A DNA stretch of 57,829 nt. Source: Halomonas sp. GTDB taxonomy: Bacteria > Pseudomonadota > Gammaproteobacteria > Pseudomonadales > Halomonadaceae. This document shows, in pieces, positions 17,889-25,794 of the stretch. The position numbers and the translations under genes were made by a program. The stretch is taken from assembly GCF_029263665.1 (NCBI RefSeq), contig NZ_JAJUFQ010000026.1, forward strand, positions 1 to 57,829. The letters run 5' to 3'. Within the stretch, counting starts at the first letter, position 1. Each line of letters starts with the position of its first letter. The notes beneath the pieces were generated by a model, which worked only from the letters and a program-made list of their open reading frames with translations, was not told the DNA's origin and made no database searches.

Positions 17889-18105
17889 TCTCATGCCCCA
17901 GCAGACGCTTTGCGCACATGATGCGCTCAAGCCGCTTTGTTGTATGTGTTGGCCACGTCCAGGTATCCACCTCCTCGGACAAAATTGACTTTTTCGTCCG
18001 AAGATTGATGATCTGGGGTTATGGGCAAGCAGGCTGATCAAGCGCTTGCCATGACCTTTCCGCTCCTTCATCCAGCTCCTTCACCCACCGCCGGTTGCCT
18101 CTGCC

Positions 18106-19074
18106 ATGCGCTTACAGCCCCATGTTCCTGCGCCTGAATCCATCGGCTTTCTGCTACTGCCGCGCTTTGCCATGGTGGCCTTCTTCTCGGCCATCGAGCC
18201 GCTGCGCATCGCCAACCGCATCAGCGGTCAGACGTTGTTCCGGTGGGAAGTCATCAGCAAGGACGGTGCTCCGGTCACGGCTTCCAACGACATGACATTG
18301 ACCGCCACCTGGTCACTGCATGATGCCCCGATGACCCCAAGCCTGGCCGTATGTGCAAGCTTTTCACCGGAAAATGCCATCGATGCGGAATTGGTGGAGT
18401 GGCTGAACGCACGAGCCAACGCTGGCTGCATACTGGGTGGGATGGATACTGGTTGTTTCGTGCTCGCCGCCGCGGGTCTATTGAATGAGCAGACCGTCAC
18501 CCTGCACTGGGAAAGCCTGCCAGAATTTCGCGAGCGCTTTCCGGATATAGAAGCGGTCGAATCCCTTTATGAGGTCTCGGCAGAGGGCTTCTCCTGCGCG
18601 GGCGGCAGCTCCGCCATCGACATGAGCCTGGATCTGATCGCCCGTCGGCATGGCACCCGGCTGGCCAGCCTGGTACGAGAACAGCTTATTCACGATCAAG
18701 GGCGCCTACCCGCCAGCCGCCAGCGATACACACCGGTTTCAGCCTGCACCGATCCCATGCTTGACCGCGCCATCGCCTTGATGGACATGCATCTGGAAAC
18801 ACCACTGAGCATCCAGGCACTGGCCGATGAGCTGGATATGTCCTGGCGTGGTCTTGAGCGACTCTTCGAGCGTTACCTGGGGCTGTCTCCCCTGCATGTC
18901 TATCGCGAACGTCGACTCAGTCATGCTCATCAATTGCTGCTCGAGACCCACCACAACGTCATGGACATTGCCCTGGCCAGTGGCTTTGCTTCCGCCTCGA
19001 GCTTCACCCGAGCCTTCCGGCAACGCTATCAGTTGACGCCCAGGCAGTTGCGCCAGCATTACCGGCGACGCTAG
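18106..19074 (+). CDS. GlxA-family AraC-type transcriptional regulator
   Basis: 322 residues. The N-terminal 190 residues form a DJ-1/PfpI-like (class I amidotransferase-like) domain including GCILGGMDTGCFVLAAAGLL. The C-terminal 90 residues are a double helix-turn-helix AraC domain with the conserved LSPLHVYRERRLSHAHQLL and ALASGFASASSFTRAFRQRY. This architecture is that of GbdR and CdhR, which control glycine betaine and carnitine catabolism in Pseudomonas. Placement between a demethylase and a GBBH-like dioxygenase gene fits a quaternary-amine activator role. The ligand is not deducible. Confidence 0.9.
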   Translation: MRLQPHVPAPESIGFLLLPRFAMVAFFSAIEPLRIANRISGQTLFRWEVISKDGAPVTASNDMTLTATWSLHDAPMTPSLAVCASFSPENAIDAELVEWLNARANAGCILGGMDTGCFVLAAAGLLNEQTVTLHWESLPEFRERFPDIEAVESLYEVSAEGFSCAGGSSAIDMSLDLIARRHGTRLASLVREQLIHDQGRLPASRQRYTPVSACTDPMLDRAIALMDMHLETPLSIQALADELDMSWRGLERLFERYLGLSPLHVYRERRLSHAHQLLLETHHNVMDIALASGFASASSFTRAFRQRYQLTPRQLRQHYRRR

Positions 19075-19237
19075 GCGCTAGCCAGAAATACTAGGCATTC
19101 GTCAAAAAACGCTGCATCGAAAATGTGTCTGGCAACTGTCGAATTCTGCACAGTCATCGTCGAATCATGTGGTTTTCGTTCCTCCATCCGCTGGCATGCT
19201 GGCCTCACCCAACACTAGCCAGCCGCCAGGAGGTTCC

Positions 19238-20482
19238 ATGACTACCGCCCTTCCCCTGACACCGGATTACGATGCCTGGCCGGTCGAGTCCCGCATCAAC
19301 CGTGTGGAAAGCACGCCTCGCCTGGTCACTATTCACTGGAGCGACGGTGTCGTCAGCCGTTACCACAGCATCTGGCTGCGCGAGAATGCGGCTGACGACA
19401 CTACGGTGAACCCGGCGACCCGTGAGCGCATTCTGGATCTTTCCACCCTGCCTGCCTGGCCGGAGATCGCCCATGCAGAAATCGATAACAGCGGAGCATT
19501 GTGTGTCGATTTCGTGCCCGAAGACCGCCGCCTGCGCTTTCATCCGGGCTGGCTGCGCGCTCACGATTACGACAATGCCTATGGCGACAATGCCTGTGAA
19601 GATGAAGCACCACTGGTTCCTGTGACCACCTGGCGGGGAGGTCCAGGCAGCGCCCCGGATAGCCTGGATGCCAGCGGCCTGCTCGACACTTCACCCGGCA
19701 CTGAAGCCGAGGAAGCCATCCTGGCACCGGCGCTGGAAAGCCTGCTTGGCAAGGGGTTGGTACGCCTGCACAACCTGCCCACCGAGCCGGGTTCCCTGCA
19801 GACCATCGCCCGCAGGATTGGCCCGTTGCGGCCCACCAACTTCGGTGAATTGTTCGACGTCAGGGCCAAGCCTGACCCGGACTCCAATGCCTATACCGCG
19901 ATTGCCCTGCCCCCCCATGTGGATCTGCCGACCCGTGAGTATCAACCTGGTCTGCAATGCCTGCATTGCCTGGAAAACAGTGTGGCGGGCGGCGAGGCCG
20001 TGATGCTGGATGGTTTCGCCGTGGCCGAGGCGCTACGCCAGTACCACCCCGAGGCATATACCACCCTGACTCGTGCGCGCTGGCGTTTCGCCAACACTTC
20101 TCGCAGCACGGATTACGTCTGGCACGCGCCGATGATTCGCCTGGATGCCTGCGGAGAGCTTCTTGAAGTCCGCATTGCCGATTTCCTGCGTGGTCCATTG
20201 CAGACCCCGTTCGAGGAGGTGGAACCCGCCTATGAGGCCCTGATGGCCCTGCAACGTCTGCTACGCGACCCCAGCTTCGCCATTCGCTTCAGCTACCAGC
20301 CCGGTGACCTGGTCATCTTTGACAACCGTCGCCTGCTCCACGCTCGGGACGCTTTCGAAGGCGACAGTGGTCATCGCTGGCTGCAAGGCTGCTATCTGGA
20401 ACGCGACGAAGTTCGCTCGCGTTACCGTATGATCCAGCGAGTCCGACGACAGCGCCGTCTACCTGCCGGCGCCACAGGCTGA
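19238..20482 (+). CDS. Gamma-butyrobetaine hydroxylase-like Fe(II)/2-oxoglutarate dioxygenase
   Basis: 414 residues from the ATG at 19238, which has an AGGAGG ribosome site; an upstream in-frame start adds 23 unlikely residues. The catalytic TauD-type domain is clear: NFGELFDVRAKPDPDSNAYT, the HxD iron motif at His227/Asp229 (PPHVDLPTRE) and the distal His368 in FDNRRLLHARDAF. The N-terminal domain ends with the GBBH-typical HPGWLRAHDYD. The region after WLREN, where GBBH enzymes have a CPCxxC zinc site, reads AADDTT (51-56) instead. GBBH converts gamma-butyrobetaine to carnitine; related enzymes hydroxylate trimethyllysine or trimethylaminoethylphosphonate. The substrate here is probably a quaternary amine but unproven. 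Confidence 0.85.
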   Translation: MTTALPLTPDYDAWPVESRINRVESTPRLVTIHWSDGVVSRYHSIWLRENAADDTTVNPATRERILDLSTLPAWPEIAHAEIDNSGALCVDFVPEDRRLRFHPGWLRAHDYDNAYGDNACEDEAPLVPVTTWRGGPGSAPDSLDASGLLDTSPGTEAEEAILAPALESLLGKGLVRLHNLPTEPGSLQTIARRIGPLRPTNFGELFDVRAKPDPDSNAYTAIALPPHVDLPTREYQPGLQCLHCLENSVAGGEAVMLDGFAVAEALRQYHPEAYTTLTRARWRFANTSRSTDYVWHAPMIRLDACGELLEVRIADFLRGPLQTPFEEVEPAYEALMALQRLLRDPSFAIRFSYQPGDLVIFDNRRLLHARDAFEGDSGHRWLQGCYLERDEVRSRYRMIQRVRRQRRLPAGATG

Positions 20483-20534
20483 TAGCGCTACAAGCTGACA
20501 GCACGACAAGCTGACAGTGCCACTAGCTGACGCC
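20471..20534. repeat. Four-copy 16-bp array spanning the dioxygenase stop codon
   Basis: Four exact-length 16-bp units start at 20471, 20487, 20503 and 20519 (for example GCTACAAGCTGACAGC). The first contains the gene's last codons and TGA stop (20480-20482); the rest lie downstream, each repeating the CTGA. Confidence 0.88.
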
Positions 20535-20590
20535 AGCTTATGCCTTCATCAGGTGCATACCATTGCCTGTTGCGCCAACCAGAAACAAGC

Positions 20591-20630
20591 ATGCCCCCGG
20601 AACTGAGATCATGTTCAGAACCGGGGGCAT
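20591..20630. terminator. Hairpin between the dioxygenase and sulfotransferase genes
   Basis: ATGCCCCCGG (20591-20600) pairs with CCGGGGGCAT (20621-20630), with an inner CTGA/TCAG pairing. It sits between converging genes. No clear T-tract follows. Confidence 0.65.
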
Positions 20631-20670
20631 GACGATAGGCTGCGTGCGGAAAATCAGGTCAATGATGTTT

Positions 20671-20724
20671 CATAACCCGATTATTTTTCGTAACCCAATT
20701 ATTTTTCATAGCCTAATAGGGCAA
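20671..20724. repeat. Three-copy 18-bp array at the 3' end of the sulfotransferase
   Basis: Units start at 20671, 20689 and 20707. The gene reads leftward, and its last codons (Leu-Gly-Tyr-Glu-Lys-stop) are repeated twice more downstream of the stop codon at 20699-20701. The two distal units differ from each other at only two positions. Confidence 0.82.
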
Positions 20725-21316
20725 AATCCTTGGCGAACAGGCGAGAGACGATCTCTCTTGATTCTGGAGTAATGTCCGAGACGGATGCCTTTTTCACCAT
20801 GCTCTTGTTCACATGTGGCAAGGTGGTATTTTTCAACCTCAGCTTGTCGGCAATGGCAGCCCATTTCTCGGAAAGCTCTTCCAGCTTTATCACCTCATCA
20901 ACCGCCAGCTTGCCATCTTTTGACACAAGAAAGTCAGCCTGGGGTTTCATGAACCAGTAACGTCCTTTCTTCTCTTCAAAGACGCTATCAAGCCGTGAAA
21001 TGAAGGCATTTACTTCTTCCTTCACACCAAGGTAGTTGTATGTAGAAATCAACCGGGCATAGGGATCACGTACTACAGTGAACTTGTAGTAATCAGAGAA
21101 CATCTCCGGTGTGATATAGCAGTTTTCCGTATATTCATCGGCTGTCAGGTGTGCCAGTCGGGGCGGAGCCTTTTCCCCTTCCACTCTCTCCCTCAACAGC
21201 AGCGGTGCTCTGTTGTCCCAATCAAGGCCCAAGTCCTCCATAAATGTCATTTCGACTGATTGTCCACCGCATTTTGGGATATGGACAAAAATGGCCTTGT
21301 GGTGATGTGAAATCAT
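20699..21316 (-). CDS. Sulfotransferase family protein
   Basis: 205 residues. The N-terminal AIFVHIPKCGGQSVEM (residues 8-23) is the PAPS 5'-phosphosulfate loop, and FTVVRDPYARLISTYNYLG (79-97) is the 3'-phosphate-binding motif of carbohydrate/heparan-type sulfotransferases. The protein is short but appears complete. Such enzymes transfer sulfate to sugars or small molecules, in bacteria often to surface polysaccharides. It is alone, with no PAPS synthesis or glycan genes in the window, and it appears AT-richer than its neighbours, which is compatible with horizontal acquisition. Its acceptor is unknown. Confidence 0.85.
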   Translation of the reverse strand: MISHHHKAIFVHIPKCGGQSVEMTFMEDLGLDWDNRAPLLLRERVEGEKAPPRLAHLTADEYTENCYITPEMFSDYYKFTVVRDPYARLISTYNYLGVKEEVNAFISRLDSVFEEKKGRYWFMKPQADFLVSKDGKLAVDEVIKLEELSEKWAAIADKLRLKNTTLPHVNKSMVKKASVSDITPESREIVSRLFAKDFALLGYEK

Positions 21317-21682
21317 GTGGCAACACTCATAATCCTGGATTCATGAAATAACCGCAGCACTTTGGGCTCCCAGGTAAAGACAAGAGAATCAACTCTGCAC
21401 CATACTGTTGCAGCATCCTATGCGAAGCAGCGTATGGAATACCTGTATCTGGCCCAGCCACCAACCATACCAGATTGATTGTTACGATGAAGGTATTAGT
21501 CGGTAGCAACTTGTGTCCCCCAGTGTCCGCTAATGGCGACAATATCCGGAACAAAAGGCTTCCTGTTTCCAGACCATGCCCCCACTAGCACGAACCACCA
21601 GGCGTTGTGCCATCTGTGGCACAGACAAGCCAACTTCAGTACTGCGGCATTACCTCGATGCCGCATCGTATTACGGTGGCAG
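21317..21682. other. 366-bp intergenic region with no supported gene
   Basis: A 75-codon leftward open frame at 21327-21554 exists but has no recognisable domain and no good ribosome site, and it reads straight towards the sulfotransferase start. No terminator or repeat array was recognised. Presumably it contains the sulfotransferase promoter. Confidence 0.4.
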
Positions 21683-22897
21683 TTACAGCACCACGCGGCG
21701 GCCGCCCTTGATCACTGCCTTCAGGGTCTTGTCGGGGTACTCCAGCACACCCAGGTCCTCGTCGGGACAGCCATCCCACAACGCCAGATCCGCCATGGCC
21801 CCGGCTTGCACCACGCCAAGCTCCCCCTCTCGCTCCAGCAGTCGTGCGTTGATGGAGGTCGCCTGCTTGAGTACTTCGACAGGCGTGAACGCTTCTCCGC
21901 GCAAGGCGAACTCACGCATCTGGTAGCGCTGCATTCCCCCCAGCAGGTCGCTGCCCAGCCCCACCTGAACGCCGGTCTCACGCAGCAGTTCAAGCGCATC
22001 GAGCCCTTGCTGGCGAACATTCTCCACCTTGGCACAGCTCACCGCGGGCAAGCCCATTTCCTCGCCATGCCTGGCCAGCGCTTCGTAGGTACTGACCGTC
22101 GGCACGATGAAGGCTTCCTTGCGCTTGGCCAGTTCGCAGCTTGCCCGGTCGATGAGGTTGGCATGCTCGATGGAACGTACGCCGTACTCGAGGCAGCGTG
22201 AAATCGCCTCCGGGATATAGGCATGCGCCAGGCAATACTTGCCCCAGGCATTGGCCTCCCAGACAATCGCGCGGATTTCCTCTTCGGTGTACTGCAATAC
22301 ATCAATTGGATCAGAAGGCGAGGCTACTCCGCCACCGGCCATGATCTTGATGTGGTGAGCGCCCTTGCGCAGCTCATCACGGGCGGCATGCTGGACATTC
22401 TCCACCCCGTCGGCAATGCGCGAGATACTGGTTGATGCACCACACCCGCACAGACAGCCCCCTTCAAAAGGCGTCCAGTCACCATGACCACCTGTCTGGC
22501 TCAACGCCTTGCCGCAGTAGAACAGCCGCGGCCCATCGATCAACCCTTCCTCGACCGCCTGGGCAAGTCCATAGTCAGCTCCCGCGGCATCACGCACGCT
22601 GGTGAAACCACGGCGCAACATGTCGCGCAACGACTGGTGCGCGAACTGCGCCACATAGGAAGGTGCCATCAGATCGACCTGGCGCAGGCTGGCATGAGCG
22701 GCCAGCACATGCACATGGGCATCGATAAGTCCTGGCGTCAGCGTCGCACCCCGTGCATCGATGACCTCGGCAACCGTCGAGCTTTCCCGCCCTGCGACGA
22801 CATCGCGGATCAGGCCATCCTCGACAATGACACTCTGGTCATCCTTGACGACATCGTTGACACCATCGAAAACACGACAGTTGTTGATGATCAGCAT
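21683..22897 (-). CDS. Metal-dependent amidohydrolase (imidazolonepropionase/prolidase-like)
   Basis: 404 residues with all amidohydrolase-superfamily metal ligands visible: the HxH in GLIDAHVHVLAAH (near residue 60), the carboxylated-Lys segment HHIKIMAGGGVASPSDP, LAHAY, SIEHANLID and the final Asp in VGLGSDLLGG. This arrangement matches the Zn-dependent Xaa-Pro/Xaa-Arg dipeptidase-like amidohydrolases. The AAGGAG ribosome site at the start lies at the edge of the tandem array. It is the last gene of a leftward TetR-SSS-amidohydrolase operon, so it likely hydrolyses the compound imported by the symporter. Confidence 0.88.
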   Translation of the reverse strand: MLIINNCRVFDGVNDVVKDDQSVIVEDGLIRDVVAGRESSTVAEVIDARGATLTPGLIDAHVHVLAAHASLRQVDLMAPSYVAQFAHQSLRDMLRRGFTSVRDAAGADYGLAQAVEEGLIDGPRLFYCGKALSQTGGHGDWTPFEGGCLCGCGASTSISRIADGVENVQHAARDELRKGAHHIKIMAGGGVASPSDPIDVLQYTEEEIRAIVWEANAWGKYCLAHAYIPEAISRCLEYGVRSIEHANLIDRASCELAKRKEAFIVPTVSTYEALARHGEEMGLPAVSCAKVENVRQQGLDALELLRETGVQVGLGSDLLGGMQRYQMREFALRGEAFTPVEVLKQATSINARLLEREGELGVVQAGAMADLALWDGCPDEDLGVLEYPDKTLKAVIKGGRRVVL

Positions 22898-22907
22898 GAC
22901 AGACTCC

Positions 22908-22991
22908 TTATTGTTCCAATGTCTGAACTTGTTGCTTCAATATCTGAGCTTATTGCTTCAATGCCTGAGCTTATTGCTTCAATGCCTGAGC
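22908..22991. repeat. Four-copy 21-bp array spanning the SSS symporter stop codon
   Basis: Units start at 22908, 22929, 22950 and 22971; the last two are identical. The gene reads leftward and the unit at 22971 encodes its C-terminal AQALKQ plus stop. Three more copies follow between the stop and the next gene's ribosome site. Confidence 0.92.
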
Positions 22992-24365
22992 ACGTTCATT
23001 GGCTGACTGGGTCAACAGGCTGACAATCACCAGCATCAGCGTGGCCAATGGCATTGCCACCAGCACACTGTTCCAGCCCAACGGCTTGCCCAGCCCGATT
23101 TCCCACACCAGGGTCACGATGCAGCCTGTCAGCATACCGGCCAGCCCACCCCAGGACGTGGCACGCTTCCACAGCAACGCCGCCAGCAAGGCCGGAGTAA
23201 TGGCCGCTCCATACATGCCGTAGGAATACATCTGAATGGCCAGCACACTGGGAAAGAAGGAACCCAGGACATAGGCCGCAACGCCAAGCCCAGCGACGCT
23301 GATACGGTTGAACCCAAGCCGCTTGTGCTCAGGAATCGAGATCTTGAACAGACCGCTGGCAATGTCCTGGGTCAGATTGGCCGATGCCGACAGCAGATAG
23401 GAATTCCCGGTCGTCAGGATCAAGGCGAGTACCGACGACAGCAGGAAAGCACCCACGATGCCAGGCAAGCCCTGCTCTGCCATCACCAGCATGGCGGTAT
23501 CCGGGTTGATGTCAGGGAACATCACACGGGTGCTGCATACCAGCACCACGATCAGGACGATGCTGACCATGCCGGTGATGCAGAAGCCCAGTGCCGAACG
23601 CTTGGCCGTTCCCCCATCCGTGGCAGCGGCAAAACGCTGGAACAGGTTCTGGTCCCCCAGCAGCAGCAGAAACAACGGCAGGAAGAAGCCGATCGCCTGC
23701 CACAGGCTGAGGCCACCGGTCCAGCTCTGCTGCTCCACCGGCAAAGCGGCGTACATGCCAGACAGTCCCCCGAGCTGACTCAGGATGATCGGTACACCGA
23801 TCAACATGCTGACAAAGATGATCAGCGCACTGATGAAGTCGGTATAGGCCACCGAGACCAGACCACCAATGGTGGCCAGTATGGTGATGATGACAGCGGA
23901 AATCAGCGTGCCCTGCCAGGAGGGGATATCAAAGGCCAGATGCAATGCATATCCCGCACCGATGAACTGATAGGACACGATGCCGACATAGGCCAACAGG
24001 ATGATGATCGACCCCACTGTGCGCGCATGTCGGCCATAGCGACGCTCGATCAGCTCAGGGATCGTCATCGCTTCGGATTCACGAATGCGCTTGGCCAGGA
24101 ACAGGTACATCACCATTGCCCCGATAGGTGTTCCGGCAAAGAAGAACACCGCAGCTCCTGGTCCGTTCTGGAACACGAAACTGGCACCGCCGATGACCGA
24201 CCCCGAGCCAACAAAGGTGGCCAGCAGGGTTCCCGTCAACACAAAGAACGAAAGTGATCGGCCTGCGACCAGAAAGTCCGTGTCGTCACGTACCTTGCGT
24301 TTTGCATAATAGATTCCAGCGCAGACCATCAGCACCAGATACAGCGAGAGCACGAATGCATACAT
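22971..24365 (-). CDS. Sodium:solute symporter (SSS family)
   Basis: 464 residues with about thirteen membrane helices. SSS features include the N-terminal KVRDDTDFLVAGRSLSFFVLTGTLLATFVGSGSVIG and a long central set of helices with VSVAYTDFISALIIF, the sodium-site region. A GGGAGG ribosome site precedes the ATG. The C-terminus (NERAQALKQ) coincides with the repeated 21-bp unit. Lying between a TetR gene and an amidohydrolase gene in one leftward operon, it probably imports a peptide-like or cyclic amide compound hydrolysed by that enzyme. The substrate is not predictable from sequence. Confidence 0.92.
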   Translation of the reverse strand: MYAFVLSLYLVLMVCAGIYYAKRKVRDDTDFLVAGRSLSFFVLTGTLLATFVGSGSVIGGASFVFQNGPGAAVFFFAGTPIGAMVMYLFLAKRIRESEAMTIPELIERRYGRHARTVGSIIILLAYVGIVSYQFIGAGYALHLAFDIPSWQGTLISAVIITILATIGGLVSVAYTDFISALIIFVSMLIGVPIILSQLGGLSGMYAALPVEQQSWTGGLSLWQAIGFFLPLFLLLLGDQNLFQRFAAATDGGTAKRSALGFCITGMVSIVLIVVLVCSTRVMFPDINPDTAMLVMAEQGLPGIVGAFLLSSVLALILTTGNSYLLSASANLTQDIASGLFKISIPEHKRLGFNRISVAGLGVAAYVLGSFFPSVLAIQMYSYGMYGAAITPALLAALLWKRATSWGGLAGMLTGCIVTLVWEIGLGKPLGWNSVLVAMPLATLMLVIVSLLTQSANERAQALKQ

Positions 24366-24419
24366 CGTGAATACCTCCCTTGGGGATTGTTGTTATGTGG
24401 CATTGGCCAATTTTCGGGG

Positions 24420-25019
24420 TTATGCGTCGGTGGATTTCAGTTGCTGACGGAGAATGGTTTTCCAGGTATCGAGAAGCCCGTTGAAGTAGGCGGCATCCTC
24501 GCGGAAGACACTTTGCGTGCCCATGCCCCGCATCAGATTCATGGTCAGGTTCATCAAGGACTGCGCACGCTGTGAAGGCAGTTCTGGAAACAGCTGCTGC
24601 CAGGTGTCGTTCAAGCGACGATGGAAGCGACTTACCAAGGGAGTCAGCGCTGACTTGAACTCTGCTTCATGACGAGACTTGAGCGCGATTTCCAGTGTGA
24701 CCATATAAAGCTGATCGCTCATGAGCTGCCAGATCACATCCAGGCAGTCTTCAAGGCTCAGCTTGCCCGAGTGAACATCATCGACCGCATCTCTCAGCTT
24801 CTCGACGAACTCGTCAAGCAACACTTCCATGGCTTGGGTGATCAGCTCATCCCTGCTGGAAAAGTGGTGGGTCAAGGCGCCTTTGGACACCTTGGCTTCG
24901 TTGGCCACGCGAATCAGGCTGAGGTGATGAAAGCCATCACGCTCCAGGCAGGTCAAGGCGGCACGCAGGATCTTCTCGCGCGTTGCCAGGCTCTTCTGCT
25001 GCTGCCATGTCATGCTCAT
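24420..25019 (-). CDS. TetR-family regulator, BetI-like
   Basis: 199 residues from the ATG at 25019, 5 bases after GGAGG; an in-frame ATG at 25013 is equally possible, and the frame's further upstream extension is not protein-like. The helix-turn-helix covers about residues 10-57 (TREKILRAALTCLERDGFHHLSLIRVANEAKVSKGALTHHFSSRDEL), followed by a helical ligand domain. It is the first gene upstream of the SSS symporter and amidohydrolase, in the same direction, and probably represses them. An imperfect palindrome at 25111-25128 is a candidate operator. Confidence 0.9.
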   Translation of the reverse strand: MSMTWQQQKSLATREKILRAALTCLERDGFHHLSLIRVANEAKVSKGALTHHFSSRDELITQAMEVLLDEFVEKLRDAVDDVHSGKLSLEDCLDVIWQLMSDQLYMVTLEIALKSRHEAEFKSALTPLVSRFHRRLNDTWQQLFPELPSQRAQSLMNLTMNLMRGMGTQSVFREDAAYFNGLLDTWKTILRQQLKSTDA

Positions 25020-25110
25020 GAGCCCTCCTTCTATCGGGCCAATTATTGTTCTTGAGCTGCTCTGATGAGATTGCTCTGAGGCATCAACATGAACATAGCC
25101 ATCAAAAAAC

Positions 25111-25128
25111 AAACCGTCCAGTCTGTTT
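25111..25128. promoter_or_regulatory. Imperfect palindrome upstream of the TetR/symporter operon
   Basis: AAACCGTCCAGTCTGTTT: six of nine positions in each arm are complementary. Its place about 90 bases before the TetR start and its AAAC...GTTT form fit a TetR-type operator. Confidence 0.45.
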
Positions 25129-25199
25129 TTTATAAAATGACAACAGAGCGCCTCAGGCAAGGCGCTCAGGACAGGCTGTACATGGGCCAGAGTTAGAAC

Positions 25200-25541
25200 T
25201 CAGACCTTCTCGACCTTCACTGCGGTACCCGTGGCCACCAGAAACAGCATCGACTTGCCGCCGCCGGAGATCTCGCTGTAGTCCAGGTCTACACCAATCA
25301 CGGCATTGGCACCTTTCTCCCTGGCTTCCTTGCGCAGTTCTTCCAGGCAAGAGGTTCGCGCATCGCGTAGCGCATTCTGGGATGACTTGTTGCGTCCGCC
25401 AAAGATGTCGCGAATACCGGCGAACATGTCCTTGAAGACATTCATACCGAACACACATTCGGCCGAAACAATGTCCAGGTGCTCGGTAACGCGGTAGCCC
25501 TCAAGGTGGGAGGAAGTGGTGAGAATGATCTGATCGCTCAT
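25200..25541 (-). CDS. YbjQ/UPF0145 heavy-metal-binding-domain protein
   Basis: 113 residues from the ATG at 25541 (CAGGAG upstream); a longer in-frame start is not supported. The family pattern is clear: ILTTSSHLEGYRV at the start, the central NALRDARTSCLEELRKEA helix, then GANAVIGVDLDYSEI and a final beta strand with VATGTAVKVEK. YbjQ proteins form pentameric rings; their biochemical role is not established. The gene is monocistronic, with a five-copy 16-bp array just upstream. Confidence 0.9.
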   Translation of the reverse strand: MSDQIILTTSSHLEGYRVTEHLDIVSAECVFGMNVFKDMFAGIRDIFGGRNKSSQNALRDARTSCLEELRKEAREKGANAVIGVDLDYSEISGGGKSMLFLVATGTAVKVEKV

Positions 25542-25595
25542 CGCATGGACTCCTGAATGGATAGCTGACCCAGCATCTTCACTCCATGACGCTAT

Positions 25596-25675
25596 ATTTC
25601 CAAGGACCATGATTTCCAAGCGCGGTAATTTCCAAGAACATGCATTTCAAAGAACGTGTATTTCAAAGAGCGTGC
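25596..25675. repeat. Five-copy 16-bp array upstream of ybjQ-like gene
   Basis: Five contiguous 16-bp units start at 25596, 25612, 25628, 25644 and 25660, each beginning ATTTC(C/A)AAG or ATTTCAAAG (for example ATTTCAAAGAACGTGT). Noncoding, within the divergent promoter region of the YbjQ and N-acetyltransferase genes. Confidence 0.9.
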
Positions 25676-25794
25676 ATTGGCAATGGCTATGAGACCGATA
25701 AACCGTGCCAGTCTTTACCTGAAGTTAACTTGAGGTATTAGGCTGTGCTGCAAGTCGATCACCTCAACTTGCCAACACAGCCAGGAGTTCAGAC

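Noticed and set aside
21327..21554. Possible 75-codon small gene upstream of the sulfotransferase
   Set aside because: No ribosome site, no motif, and it lies in the probable promoter region.
23325..24257. Rightward 310-codon open frame opposite the SSS symporter
   Set aside because: The symporter frame shows clear membrane helices; this frame is Gln/Asp/His-rich without motifs.
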